Shown: positions 1-8,902, counted from the stretch's first letter. The stretch is DNA of 64,000 nt from Erythrobacter sp. SD-21 (GCF_000181515.1 NZ_ABCG01000001.1:124001-188000); one strand, 5' to 3'. The notes: a model not told the origin generated them from the letters alone. Made by a program: numbers and translations.

Positions 1-722
1 ATATCGCGCACACCATCCTCGAACGCTGGCATATTGCGCGTCGGACCGATCCGGATGTGCGGATTGCCCCGATCATGGAAGAGGTGCTGGAGGAGGAAAA
101 CGCCGATCCGCTGGTTCGCGGCCTGTGGCAGCCGCGCCTCTTGAAAGGCCTCGAATGGATCGAGGAGACATTGGGCAGCTACACCGAACGGGAAGTGCTG
201 GCGGTCGAGGCGAAGGGCTCCATGCATGTCGAAGATGTCTTCGTCCATGGCCGCGCCGACCGGATCGATCGGCTGGAGGACGGCACGCTCGCCATCATCG
301 ATTACAAGACCGGCAAACCGCCTACCGCCGCCCAGGTGGAGCAGGGCTATGCGCTTCAGCTGGGCATTCTCGGACTGATTGCCCAGGACGGTGGATTCGA
401 GGGGCTGACAGGCGATCCGGGCGGCTACGAATACTGGTCGCTGGGCCGCGCGAAAGACGATAATCCGCATGGCTTCGGCTATGTCGAGGTGCCGCTGAAA
501 GTCGGCAACAAGCGCAGCGGTGTGGAGCTGGAGGAATTCCTCCCGCTGACACGCAAGAAGCTGGGCGAAGCCATCGGCAAATACATCAAGGGCACCGACC
601 CCTTCACCGCGCGCGAGAACCCGGATTACCCGGCCTATGACACCTACGACCAGCTGATGCGGCTCGAGGAATGGCTGCCGCGCCAAGCTGACGATTTGTC
701 GGACGGGGAGGACCGGGCATGA
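1..722 (+). CDS. addB: AddB, C-terminal part (double-strand break repair nuclease subunit)
   Basis: AddB is one half of the AddAB helicase-nuclease that processes double-strand DNA breaks for RecA loading. The reading frame is open from the first bases of the window, so the gene starts upstream. The roughly 239 visible residues hold the PD-(D/E)XK nuclease core in order: GRADRID, LAIIDYKTGK, then QGYALQLGI. No cysteine follows the nuclease core, so the C-terminal part of the Fe-S staple known from Bacillus AddB is not present here. The stop overlaps the addA start (ATGA at 719-722), which implies translational coupling of the two subunits. Confidence 0.93.
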   Translation, partial: IAHTILERWHIARRTDPDVRIAPIMEEVLEEENADPLVRGLWQPRLLKGLEWIEETLGSYTEREVLAVEAKGSMHVEDVFVHGRADRIDRLEDGTLAIIDYKTGKPPTAAQVEQGYALQLGILGLIAQDGGFEGLTGDPGGYEYWSLGRAKDDNPHGFGYVEVPLKVGNKRSGVELEEFLPLTRKKLGEAIGKYIKGTDPFTARENPDYPAYDTYDQLMRLEEWLPRQADDLSDGEDRA

Positions 723-3700
723 GCGGCAAGGTCTACCCCCTGAAGGACGCACAGGGTCTCAGCGTTAATCCGGAGGAGAGCGTGTGGCTGTCAGCCAGCG
801 CGGGCACGGGCAAGACGCAGGTGCTCTCCGCGCGTGTGCTACGTTTGCTGCTGCAACCGGGGGCCGATCCGTCGCAGATCCTGTGCCTCACCTTCACCAA
901 GGCGGGCGCAGCGGAAATGGCGGTGCGCGTCAACGCGGTGCTCGCCCGCTGGGTGCGGATGGATGCCGCGCAGCTGGCCAAGGAATTGGGCTATCTCGGC
1001 GCGTCCATCGATCCCGAGACCCAGTCGCGTGCCCGTTCGCTCTTCGCCCGCGTGCTCGACTGCCCCGGCGGCGGCCTCAGGATCGATACAATCCACGCCT
1101 TCGCGCAATATCTTCTCGGCGCCTTCCCGAGCGAGGCGGGTGTGCTCCCCGGCAGCCAGCCGATGGAGGACCGCGACCGCGACCTCCTGAGCCGCGATGT
1201 CCTCTCCGACCTACTCTCCGAAGGCGACCCGCACATCCGCGAAGCCGTGGCCGAGATGAGCCGCCGCAAGGGCCCCGATGCCGTGCTCGGGTGGCTGATG
1301 CGCTGCGCCCGGCACAAGGACTTGTGGGACCAGCCCGGCTGGCAGCACGGCTTGGACCAGCCAGTGCGCCGCCTGCTCGGCATTCCGGTCGATGCGGACG
1401 AGCATTGGGTGGCCGAGGCTTGTTCGGACCGGCATTTCCCGGTCGATACCTTGCGCGCCATGCTGCCAGCGTTCGATGGGTGGAACACCAAGAGTGCAGA
1501 GACGAGCAGGGGCTTCATCCAGCACTGGTTGGCGATCGAGCCGGAAGCCCGGCTCGCCGAGATCGACGGATTCCGTCAACGCAACTGCATCCTCAAGAAA
1601 GATGGCGACCCGACCTCGATGAAGGGTGCCGAGAAGAACGACCCCTCATTCGGCGATAAGCAGCAAGTGATTGCCGACGCAGTACGGGAAGTGGCGGAAC
1701 GCGCGGCCCTGCTCGGCCTCGCTGCCTTCGTCGCGCCGCAACTCGAAGCGGGCCGCGCTTTTGCCAAACGCTGGGAAGAGGCCAAGGCGCGCGAGGGGTT
1801 GGTCGATTTCGACGATCTCATCCACCGCGCCGCTCGGCTGCTGTCTTCCAGCCAGATGGCCGACTGGATCCGCTACAAGCTCGACCGCAGCTTCGACCAC
1901 ATCCTCGTCGACGAGGCGCAGGATACGAATAAGGCGCAATGGGCCATCGTGAAGGCGCTGACCGACGATTATTTTGACGGCCTGGGCGCGCGCGGCGACG
2001 CGGTGCGCACGATCTTCACCGTGGGCGATTACAAGCAGGCGATCTTCGGCTTCCAAGGCACCAGTCCGGAAAACTTCCGCGAGGCGCGCGATTATTTCCG
2101 TGACAAGATGGACCGCGCCGCCGTAGCGGCCGAGGAAGCGCGCGCCAACGCCAACACGGGCCGCCTCCAAGAATTCGACCTCGAACGCAGCTATCGTACC
2201 AACCAGACCGTACTCAGCTTCGTCGACGACGCAATCCGCGCCATCGGTCCCGAAGGACTCGGCCTCGACAAGAGCGATGGCGAACACCGCGGCAGCGACA
2301 CGCCAGGCATGGTCACGCTGTGGAAGGAAATCCGCATTGCCGAAGGCGGCGACGATGCGGATGAGGAAAAGGGCTGGCTCGCCCGCCACGACCGCAAGCT
2401 GGCCGACAACATCGCGCGGCAGGTCGCCGATTGGTTCGATACCAAGGGCGAGGGCTTCACGCTGGTGAAGGGCGAGACGCGGCGTGCTCAGGCCGGCGAT
2501 GTCATGGTGCTGGTGCAGAAGCGCCGCGAGCTGGCCTCGCTGATCGTCGCGCGGCTCTACGCGCACGGCGTCCCCGTGGCCGGGGTCGACCGCCTGCGTC
2601 TCGGCAATCCACTGGCGGTGAAGGATTTGATGGCGGCGATCCGCTTCGCCGCGCAGCCGCTCGACGATCTGACATTGGCCAACCTCCTCGTCTCGCCGCT
2701 GATCGGCTGGAGCCAGGAGGATTTGCTGGTCTTCGGCTATCGCACCAAGGGCGTGCGCCTGTGGGAGCACTTGCGCAGCTCGGACGAGCCCCGCGTGGCG
2801 CAGACCGTCCATACCTTGCGCGAGATCCTGCGCCGCGCCGATTTCGACAGCCCGCAGCAATTGCTGCACTGGATCCTCGTCGGGCCGATGGACGGACGCC
2901 GCGCACTTGTCGCCCGGCTGGGGCGCGAGGCTAACGACCCGATCGACGAACTGCTCAACGCCGCCAACGCTTTTGCCGCCAGCCATGTAGCCAGCCTGCA
3001 AGGGTTCATCCGCTGGTTCGACGCGGGCGATGGCGAGTTGAAGCGCGAAGCGGGCGAGGGCGGGGACCAGGTCCGCGTGATGACCGTCCACGGCTCCAAG
3101 GGTCTGCAGGCGCCCATCGTGATCCTTGCTGACAGCGCGATCCGCCCAGATGCCTCGGGCGAATTGACGCTCGAGGAACAGGTTCTGGGCGCCGAAGAAA
3201 CCAACACCGTTCCGCTACCCGCCCTGACAAGCGACGAGAAGGTCGGCCCGGTGCGCGCGGTGGAGGAGGTGGACGCCGCCCGCTCGATGCAGGAACACTG
3301 GCGGCTGCTCTATGTCGCCATGACCCGCGCGGAAGAGGCGCTGTTCATCGGCGGCTCGCTCGGTCCGCGCGACGCGAAGAACGGTCCGCACGAGGACAGC
3401 TGGTATGCACGGCTCGCGGCGCTGTTCGATACCGACACGGCGCTGGACGATCCGATCTGGGGTGCGCGCTGGGAGGTCGGGGAACGCGCTCCGTCCGTGC
3501 CGCCTGTCGAGACAACCGTCCCCGAACCAGTGTGCGAGTTGCCCCTATGGGCGAAGCAACCCGTCGGTCCCGAACCGCGCCCGCCGCGTCCGCTGGCTCC
3601 CTCGGGGCTGGGCGAGGCCGAGGGAAGCGATCCGCCGCTGCCGCCCGAGGTCGCTGCCGGTGCGGCAAGGCGCGGCGTGCTGATCCACGCGCTTCTCGAA

Positions 3701-4198
3701 CGCCTGCCCGAAGTGCCACGCGATCACCGCGCAGACCGGGCGCGCAGCTGGCTGGCGCAGCAGGCGCCCGACCTGGACAATACCGAGCGCGAGGAAATGC
3801 TCGCCCGCGCGCTCGCCGTGCTGGAGGAACCGGGCTTTGCCGATATTTTCGGCGCGCAGGCACTTGCCGAAATCCCGCTTGCCGCCACGGTGGAGGGGCA
3901 GGTCGTGATGGGCACCGCCGACCGGCTGCTGGTGACGCCAGAGAAAATCACCGTGGTCGATTTCAAGACCGCGCGTCGTCCGCCCGCTTCGCAAGGCGCC
4001 ATTCCGGACAGCACCCTGCGCCAGATGGCCGCCTATGTCGCGGCGTTGGAGGCGATCTACCCGGGCCGCACGGTGGAGGCCGCCGTGCTCTATACCCAGA
4101 CGCCGCAGCTCATCGCCTTGCCCGGCGAGCGCCTCGCTGCCTACAAGGCCGCGTTTGCGGATCGGCAGGAAAGCTTTGGCCTGCCACCCGTTGAGTAA
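719..4198 (+). CDS. addA: AddA, double-strand break repair helicase-nuclease
   Basis: AddA is the UvrD-like helicase and second nuclease subunit of AddAB. At 1159 aa it has the usual alphaproteobacterial length. Visible motifs: Walker A SASAGTGKTQ at residues 25-34, the Walker B/motif II stretch ILVDEAQDTNKAQW from about residue 395, the late helicase motif VMTVHGSKGLQAPIV near residue 787, and a C-terminal nuclease domain with GTADRLL followed by VVDFKTARRP from about residue 1079 (catalytic Asp and Lys). The ATG overlaps the addB stop. trxA follows after 54 bp and may be cotranscribed. Family assignment is very secure. Confidence 0.98.
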   Translation: MSGKVYPLKDAQGLSVNPEESVWLSASAGTGKTQVLSARVLRLLLQPGADPSQILCLTFTKAGAAEMAVRVNAVLARWVRMDAAQLAKELGYLGASIDPETQSRARSLFARVLDCPGGGLRIDTIHAFAQYLLGAFPSEAGVLPGSQPMEDRDRDLLSRDVLSDLLSEGDPHIREAVAEMSRRKGPDAVLGWLMRCARHKDLWDQPGWQHGLDQPVRRLLGIPVDADEHWVAEACSDRHFPVDTLRAMLPAFDGWNTKSAETSRGFIQHWLAIEPEARLAEIDGFRQRNCILKKDGDPTSMKGAEKNDPSFGDKQQVIADAVREVAERAALLGLAAFVAPQLEAGRAFAKRWEEAKAREGLVDFDDLIHRAARLLSSSQMADWIRYKLDRSFDHILVDEAQDTNKAQWAIVKALTDDYFDGLGARGDAVRTIFTVGDYKQAIFGFQGTSPENFREARDYFRDKMDRAAVAAEEARANANTGRLQEFDLERSYRTNQTVLSFVDDAIRAIGPEGLGLDKSDGEHRGSDTPGMVTLWKEIRIAEGGDDADEEKGWLARHDRKLADNIARQVADWFDTKGEGFTLVKGETRRAQAGDVMVLVQKRRELASLIVARLYAHGVPVAGVDRLRLGNPLAVKDLMAAIRFAAQPLDDLTLANLLVSPLIGWSQEDLLVFGYRTKGVRLWEHLRSSDEPRVAQTVHTLREILRRADFDSPQQLLHWILVGPMDGRRALVARLGREANDPIDELLNAANAFAASHVASLQGFIRWFDAGDGELKREAGEGGDQVRVMTVHGSKGLQAPIVILADSAIRPDASGELTLEEQVLGAEETNTVPLPALTSDEKVGPVRAVEEVDAARSMQEHWRLLYVAMTRAEEALFIGGSLGPRDAKNGPHEDSWYARLAALFDTDTALDDPIWGARWEVGERAPSVPPVETTVPEPVCELPLWAKQPVGPEPRPPRPLAPSGLGEAEGSDPPLPPEVAAGAARRGVLIHALLERLPEVPRDHRADRARSWLAQQAPDLDNTEREEMLARALAVLEEPGFADIFGAQALAEIPLAATVEGQVVMGTADRLLVTPEKITVVDFKTARRPPASQGAIPDSTLRQMAAYVAALEAIYPGRTVEAAVLYTQTPQLIALPGERLAAYKAAFADRQESFGLPPVE

Positions 4199-4252
4199 TC
4201 GAACCCCGCGCCCATATGGGCGGGCAAGACATCAGATATCAGGAGTATTCCC

Positions 4253-4573
4253 ATGGCCACCATCAACGTCACCGACGACGGTTTCCAGAAAGACGTTCTC
4301 GACAGCGACAAGCCCGTGCTCGTCGATTTCTGGGCCGATTGGTGCGGGCCGTGCAAGATGATCGCCCCGGCACTGGAAGAGCTGTCGGACGAGCTGGGCG
4401 ACAAGGTCACCATCGCCAAGATGGACATCATGGAAAACACCGGCGTGCCCGGCGCGATGGGCGTGCAGTCGATCCCCTATCTCGTCCTGTTCAAGAACGG
4501 CGAGCCGGCGGCCCACATGCGCGGTGCCGCGCCAAAGGGCCAGCTCAAGCAGTGGCTCGAAGGCGAACTCTAA
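4253..4573 (+). CDS. trxA: Thioredoxin TrxA
   Basis: Small cytoplasmic dithiol-disulfide oxidoreductase of 106 aa, reduced by thioredoxin reductase and donating electrons to ribonucleotide reductase and other targets. The redox site is W30-C31-G32-P33-C34, preceded by the conserved VDFWADW segment, and the cis-proline segment is SIPYLVLF. The ATG is preceded by an AGGAG element 9 bases upstream. It lies directly behind addA on the same strand. Single domain, no signal peptide. Confidence 0.98.
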   Translation: MATINVTDDGFQKDVLDSDKPVLVDFWADWCGPCKMIAPALEELSDELGDKVTIAKMDIMENTGVPGAMGVQSIPYLVLFKNGEPAAHMRGAAPKGQLKQWLEGEL

Positions 4574-4642
4574 AACGCCCTTCCGGACCCTTTCGCGCCG
4601 CATTCTTGTTTTGCGGCGCAACATTGCTAAACGCGTGAGACC

Positions 4643-5428
4643 ATGAAGCGCACGCACCTGCCTCTCAATGCCTTACGCGTCTATGACGCGGCGGCCCGTC
4701 ACCTGAGCTTTACCCGCGCTGCGGACGAGCTGGCGGTGACACCGGCCGCCGTTGGCCAGCAGATCCGTGCGCTGGAAGACCATCTCGGCACCGTCCTGTT
4801 CCGCCGCACCAGCAAGGGGCTGGAGCTGACGCAGGAAGGCTCGGCCGGTCTCCACGCTTTACGCGAAGGGTTCCTGAAGTTCGAGGAAAGTGTTTCCGCA
4901 ATGCAGGCGGGGCAGGCTTCGGACAGCTATACCATCGCCTGCCCGCGCGAATTCTACGCGCAATGGCTGGCGCCGCGGTTGGCAGAGTTCACCAAGGAAA
5001 CGCCGGACGTCAAGTTCACCTTCGTCGCCGATGAGAACGCCGATTTTACCGAGGCGAACCTCGATTGCGCGATCCGGCTGGTCGATGGGCCGGGCGATCT
5101 GCAAGGCGTCGAACTTGCCGCTGCGCGCCGGGTGACCGTGGCTGCACCCGGCGCTCCCGACCGGTGGATCGACTGGGGCCTGCCTCTGCAGGACGGGGTT
5201 CAGGCGCATGTCACCGTGAGCAACGCCGGTCAGGCACTCTCGGGCGCCATGGCGGGACTGGGCAAGGCGATCCTGCCCGAATTGCTCGCCAAGGAAGCGG
5301 TCGAGGCAGGCCGTCTGGAAGTGCTCGATGGCCCCGAGACGGGGACGCGCGCTTACTGGCTGGTCGCCCCGACGCCGCAATGGCGGACGAAGAAAGTGAA
5401 AGCGCTGGTTGCGTTCTTGGCGGGGTAA
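4643..5428 (+). CDS. LysR-family transcriptional regulator (GcvA-like)
   Basis: A 261-aa DNA-binding regulator. Residues about 5-65 form the LysR winged helix-turn-helix, with the phrases LNALRVYDAAARHLSFTRAA and LAVTPAAVGQQIRALEDHLG typical of the GcvA/AmpR branch. The C-terminal part is a type 2 periplasmic-binding-like effector domain, somewhat shorter than the usual 300-aa LysR protein. The target is unknown; LysR proteins often control neighbouring genes, and here a GNAT gene starts inside its stop codon (TAATG, 5426-5430), suggesting a two-gene operon. Confidence 0.92.
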   Translation: MKRTHLPLNALRVYDAAARHLSFTRAADELAVTPAAVGQQIRALEDHLGTVLFRRTSKGLELTQEGSAGLHALREGFLKFEESVSAMQAGQASDSYTIACPREFYAQWLAPRLAEFTKETPDVKFTFVADENADFTEANLDCAIRLVDGPGDLQGVELAAARRVTVAAPGAPDRWIDWGLPLQDGVQAHVTVSNAGQALSGAMAGLGKAILPELLAKEAVEAGRLEVLDGPETGTRAYWLVAPTPQWRTKKVKALVAFLAG

Positions 5429-5952
5429 TGACCCCCGTTCCTACTCTCAAGACAGAACGCTTTACTCTGCGACCCTTGCGGCGCGATGATACGGCCGCGC
5501 TGTTTCCCACCCTCGCGGACGAGGGGCAGAGCCTCTACCTTTCGCGCCCTGCTTTCGAGAGCGAGGAGGAACTGGCCGGCTGGCTATTCGATCCCGACTG
5601 GAACGGGCGTACCTGGATTGCCGAGGATGCCGAGGGCCGGGTCGCGGGACGCTTCGTCGCCGTGCCGGGTCTCGACAAGGGCGTGGCCGAGATCGGTTAT
5701 GTCGTTTGCATGGACCGTCAACGTGAAGGCGTGGCGCATAAATGCACCGCGGCGCTGGTCCGTCACTTGATCGAAGGCGAGGGGCTACGCAAGCTTACCG
5801 CCGAGGTGGACATCGAAAACGTGCCATCGGTCCGCTTACTCGAACGGCTCGGTTTCACGCGCGAGGCGTTGTTCCGGCAGCACGAGATATCGCAAAAGGG
5901 GCTGTGCGATGTGGCGGTCTATGGCCTGCTCGCCACCGACCCGCTGCCCTAG
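5428..5952 (+). CDS. GNAT-family N-acetyltransferase (RimJ/RimL-like)
   Basis: A 174-aa GNAT acetyltransferase. It begins with the typical LKTERFTLRPLRRDDTAALF segment of the RimJ/RimL group and has the late motif VDIENVPSVRLLERLGFTRE, which belongs to the acetyl-CoA-binding fold. The chosen ATG overlaps the LysR stop codon by one base; the longer open frame upstream is a shadow of the LysR gene. Substrate unknown: ribosomal protein N-termini, small amines or antibiotics are all possible in this family. The stop shares a CTAG tetranucleotide with the stop of the convergent LuxR gene. Confidence 0.88.
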   Translation: MTPVPTLKTERFTLRPLRRDDTAALFPTLADEGQSLYLSRPAFESEEELAGWLFDPDWNGRTWIAEDAEGRVAGRFVAVPGLDKGVAEIGYVVCMDRQREGVAHKCTAALVRHLIEGEGLRKLTAEVDIENVPSVRLLERLGFTREALFRQHEISQKGLCDVAVYGLLATDPLP

Positions 5953-6674
5953 ACCGTAATCAGTTTCAGCTTGAGCGCCTTGACCGTTGCGCCCACCCGG
6001 TCGCTCACGCCGAGCTTGGCGTAGAGGCGCTTCACATAGGTCCCGACCGTATCGGCCGAAATCTCCAGCAACTGCGCGATGACCGGCTTCGACTTGCCGT
6101 GTGCGATTAGGCGCAGGACCTCCAGTTCGCGTTGCGAGAGGCTGATTTCGCCCTCTTCGATCGTGACAAGCTGGCAGACGCGGTCATGCGCCGTACGGGC
6201 GACCATGGTGAGGGCGACGATCTGCTCTTCGGTCGGAGTGACCTCGGCCGGGAAGCCGAAGGCGGCGTAAGCGTCGCGATTGTCGGGGCCGTAAAGGGGA
6301 ACGCCGAAGCCATTGGCGATACCGTATTCGCGCAGCGCGGCGATAAACCGTTCGACCTCCGGCGTGTGTTCGGCCCGGTCCAGGGCCTCTTCCCACGAGA
6401 TCGTGTGCCCTGCGCGCATGACCTCGTCGGGGATCGGGTCGCACTGGCGGAAGTCGGCGCTATCGTAGAGGTCGAGCCAGTCCATCGAGAAGCCGCGCGC
6501 CACCACCTGCGTCTCCCGCGAGACCTGCGAGCCGAAGACCGGGGTGAAGTGGTAACTGAACTTGTCCGCCCCGAAACGGTCCACCGACCGGCGGACATTT
6601 TGCCAGAGGGTGGTGACGCAAGGGCTGCAGGCTATCTCTACAAAGAGGGTATCCATCAAACCAAATGATACCAT
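5949..6674 (-). CDS. LuxR-type quorum-sensing transcriptional regulator (LuxR solo)
   Basis: About 241 aa with an N-terminal autoinducer-binding domain and a C-terminal LuxR helix-turn-helix. Counting from the ATG at 6674, W66, Y70, D79, P80, W94 and G122 have exactly the spacing of TraR W57, Y61, D70, P71, W85 and G113. The DNA-binding part contains SQRELEVLRLIAHGKS, which supplies the conserved Glu, Leu and Gly. It should therefore bind an acyl-homoserine-lactone-like signal, but no luxI is in the window. Start is uncertain: ATGs at 6674 and 6656 both lack a clear Shine-Dalgarno site, and a 9-bp stem (6676-6707) lies just upstream of the first. Confidence 0.9.
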   Translation of the reverse strand: MVSFGLMDTLFVEIACSPCVTTLWQNVRRSVDRFGADKFSYHFTPVFGSQVSRETQVVARGFSMDWLDLYDSADFRQCDPIPDEVMRAGHTISWEEALDRAEHTPEVERFIAALREYGIANGFGVPLYGPDNRDAYAAFGFPAEVTPTEEQIVALTMVARTAHDRVCQLVTIEEGEISLSQRELEVLRLIAHGKSKPVIAQLLEISADTVGTYVKRLYAKLGVSDRVGATVKALKLKLITV

Positions 6675-6710
6675 GCGGGCCCGCAACAAGCCAGAGCAGC
6701 GGGCCCGATG

Positions 6711-7355
6711 TCACACAGCCCCGAACGCTTCGAATACGTGCGCGATGCCGGGCGGATCGTCGGCCTCGCGCAGGCGCTCCAGCGCTTCGTCCACCGTAAG
6801 CTCGTATGTCACCACCGTTCCGTCGGAGCCGGTGCGCTGGCCGCCGAGCAGCCGCGCGAAGGCGATGGCGCTGCGGTTTTCGGCCAGCGTGTTCATGGCG
6901 AACCGCGCGATCCCCTCGGACTGCGCTTCCAGCAGCAGGGTCGCGGTGAGGATCTTGCCGAGGCCGAGCCCGTGCCAGTCGTCCAAGATCGCGACCGAGA
7001 ATTCGGCCAGCTCGCGGTCCTCCTCCTCGCGGAAGGCGTGAACCGCACCGATCGCGGGGTGTTCGTTCCGAGACATGTCGATCGCGCCCCAGGCGAGATG
7101 CTTGTCCCCATCGGCGTCGAGCAGTCGGTCGATCACCCAGTCGGGCGGGGTCGTCGCGCCGGAGAAGAAGCGCATGTAGCGCGAGTGTGGGCTCATCCGC
7201 GCGATGCCTTCGCGAATGCGCTGCTCGTCCCCGCGGTCCACGCGGCGCAGGCAGACAGGCGTGCCGTTTTCCAAGCGGGTTTCGATAACGCCGGGCGCAT
7301 CGGCGGGGGAAGGGGCAGGACGGATCGCAAACCTCCTCATTTCGTGAGGCTGCAT
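6711..7355 (-). CDS. GNAT-family N-acetyltransferase
   Basis: A GNAT acetyltransferase of about 214 aa. Core features are MRFFSG, the beta4 segment AEFSVAILDDWHGLGLGKIL with a Gly-rich acetyl-CoA loop, and the late motif MNTLAENRSAIAFARLLGG. The start is chosen at the ATG at 7355 (7340 is also possible); longer versions would run through the intrinsic terminator at 7402-7427 and are unlikely. Substrate unknown. It reads toward the LuxR regulator gene 36 bp downstream on the same strand. It is a true GNAT and not a LuxI-type autoinducer synthase. Confidence 0.82.
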   Translation of the reverse strand: MQPHEMRRFAIRPAPSPADAPGVIETRLENGTPVCLRRVDRGDEQRIREGIARMSPHSRYMRFFSGATTPPDWVIDRLLDADGDKHLAWGAIDMSRNEHPAIGAVHAFREEEDRELAEFSVAILDDWHGLGLGKILTATLLLEAQSEGIARFAMNTLAENRSAIAFARLLGGQRTGSDGTVVTYELTVDEALERLREADDPPGIAHVFEAFGAV

Positions 7356-7394
7356 AGCATAGCGCAGCCTTCGCCGCGCGGACAGCGTTGCGGA

Positions 7395-7500
7395 CCAAAA
7401 AAAACCCCGCCAGTGAAGGCGGGGTTTGTGAGTTGAGAACCGGATGTTGGACAGTCCGGCCCTTCGGGTCGCAAGGGCCAGCATAGGGAGACATTGGGTC
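7395..7500 (-). ncRNA. Candidate small RNA or 5' leader with intrinsic terminator
   Basis: No convincing protein gene fits here, yet the minus strand shows an RNA-like arrangement: an AT-rich stretch (7510-7545), a stem-loop GGCCCTT/AAGGGCC (7458-7479), an alternative stem CCGGA/TCCGG (7440-7459) that shares two bases with the first, then a 10-bp terminator hairpin with a run of eight T (7402-7427). The terminator lies before the GNAT gene, so this is either an independent small RNA or a premature-termination leader for that gene. No family is recognised. Confidence 0.35.
7397..7427 (-). terminator. Intrinsic terminator upstream of the GNAT gene
   Basis: Stem AAACCCCGCC (7402-7411) pairs perfectly with GGCGGGGTTT (7418-7427) around loop AGTGAA. 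Read on the minus strand it is followed by a run of eight T residues. It ends transcripts arriving from higher coordinates, before the acetyltransferase start. Confidence 0.85.
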
Positions 7501-7606
7501 ATCGCGATGACATAAGTTATGCGCGCGAAATTTTTTCGCAGGCGGCGCGGCTAGGACCACACTTCTTTCCGGCGCTGCGTCCGGCCCTGACCGAGGCCCA
7601 CACAGC

Positions 7607-7641
7607 AAAAGGCGGCGCCCGTCGCTAAACGGACACCGCCT
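7607..7641 (-). terminator. Intrinsic terminator of the acidic lipoprotein gene
   Basis: A 13-bp stem (7610-7622 with 7629-7641, loop CGCTAA, two G-T pairs) is followed on the minus strand by TTTT. It lies about 40 bases beyond the stop of the 85-aa lipoprotein gene and is in the right orientation to end its transcript. Confidence 0.8.
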
Positions 7642-7678
7642 CTGTCATGGTCAGGCCGCGAGGGCCGGACCGTGTGGC

Positions 7679-7936
7679 TTACATGCCTTCGTCGACCTGA
7701 TCTTCGGCCGCGTCGCCACCTTCGCCCAGGGCGTCGGCCTGCGCGTCGAGAGCTTCTTCGGTCGCTTCATCGCCCTGTGCTTCGGCGAGGTCGGCCTGCT
7801 CTTCAAGCAGGTCTTCCTGCGATTCAGCCTGCTGCTCGACCAGGTCTTCCTGGGCTTCCTGCTCGCTTTCCGCGCAAGCGGCGAGCGAAAGAGCGGCGGC
7901 CGAAACGGCGACGAGTGCTGCAGTGTTGAACTTCAT
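7679..7936 (-). CDS. Small acidic lipoprotein, function unknown
   Basis: An 85-aa protein with a short signal peptide and lipobox LAAC (Cys21), so it is predicted to be lipid-anchored in the envelope. The mature part is almost entirely Glu, Gln, Asp, Ala and Leu with a heptad-like pattern (EQEAQEDLVEQQAESQEDLL), suggesting an acidic coiled coil. An AAGGGGA ribosome-binding site lies upstream of the ATG and an intrinsic terminator follows the gene, so it is probably a single-gene transcript. Not recognised as a named family. Comparison with Lpp-like coiled-coil lipoproteins is only an analogy. Confidence 0.8.
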   Translation of the reverse strand: MKFNTAALVAVSAAALSLAACAESEQEAQEDLVEQQAESQEDLLEEQADLAEAQGDEATEEALDAQADALGEGGDAAEDQVDEGM

Positions 7937-8073
7937 GGTATTTTCCCCTTCTTGGTGGATCTTGAACGCGGCAAACCCGCGCTTTCGGAGGATCTACACC
8001 TCGCAGCCCCATTTGTGCCACAATTTTTTCGATTTCGCCTTTTTTTCGCCAAAAATGCGACGAACCGTTGCGG

Positions 8074-8746
8074 CTAGCCCTCGGTGTCCGGACCCGGAAG
8101 GGCTTCATCCTCGCCGTAATCCTCGGGGTCGTAGCCATAGAGTTCGAGCGCCCGCGCGCGCCGCCGGGCCTCCCGGTCGAGCACGGGGTCGGCGGGGGCA
8201 GGGGGCTTCGCGCGCTCCTCGGCCAGCACTTCGGCGCGGATGCTCTCGTAGAGCGGATGGCCCGTTTCGACGCGCTGGACGCCGTATCGGGCGGCGAGGC
8301 GATGCTAGAGGAGGAAATTTGAGGAGGTTGTTGTCGGGCTTGTCCCACACGCCCAGCAGTTTGCCGGCCGAGACGATCGGCGTCGGCGTGCCCTTCAGCG
8401 CGCGTTCGAGCGCGCAATCCTCCAGCCGCTGCACCCCGCCGTCGACCGCCGCGTCCCAGGCGGCCGCAAACCCTTCCGCCCCGGGCCGCGCCCGCAGCTT
8501 GTAGAGCGCCTCCATGCTTTTGCCGATGGACCGCGCGGCCTGCACGACGATGCCGGTAGCCGCGAGCGTGCTGACGAAGCGGCGCTGGAGGTCTGGCGTA
8601 ATCGAATTGCGGCGCGGCGCCGCGTGGAGATAGGGCGCAAAGGCGAGGAGCGGATCGCCCTCCTCGAGCAAAGGCGCGACATGCGCGGTGGCAGAGGTGG
8701 CCTGGCGGGGAGTTGCGCGGGTGGGGGTGGGGTGGTCTGCACTCAT
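8074..8746 (-). pseudogene. Frameshifted conserved hypothetical gene
   Basis: The minus-strand frame from the ATG at 8746 gives a protein-like sequence up to about 8322 (phrases RFVSTLAATGIVVQAARSIG and LLGVWDKPDNNLLKF), then turns into Arg/Pro-rich noise. One frame over, coding-like sequence resumes at once (HRLAARYGVQRVETGHPLYE, ending ELYGYDPEDYGEDEALPGPD) and stops at 8074-8076. Restoring the frame at 8310-8322 needs removal of one base and then leaves TAG where a sense codon is expected, so two lesions seem present. The intact form would be about 220 aa with a helix-turn-helix-like N-terminal segment. Function unknown. Confidence 0.7.
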
Positions 8747-8902
8747 GGCCCACCCCAAAATGCACATTCCCGCGAAGTAGGGAAACGGTTTCTAGCGGGC
8801 GCTTATGCCAGCGAATTGGAGCGAAGCGGACGTGGGCGATAAGGGGCGCGGAAGCGCTAGGACCTGTGGTCGAGAGACCAATACCGGACGCTACAAAGGG
8901 GA

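Noticed and set aside
4595-4619. Inverted repeat GCGCCGCA/TGCGGCGC behind trxA as a terminator
   Set aside because: No T-run follows on the plus strand, so termination is not supported.
6711-7355. GNAT gene beside the LuxR regulator as a possible luxI
   Set aside because: It has a normal GNAT acetyl-CoA motif and a late NRSAIAFARLLG segment; LuxI signature residues are not visible.
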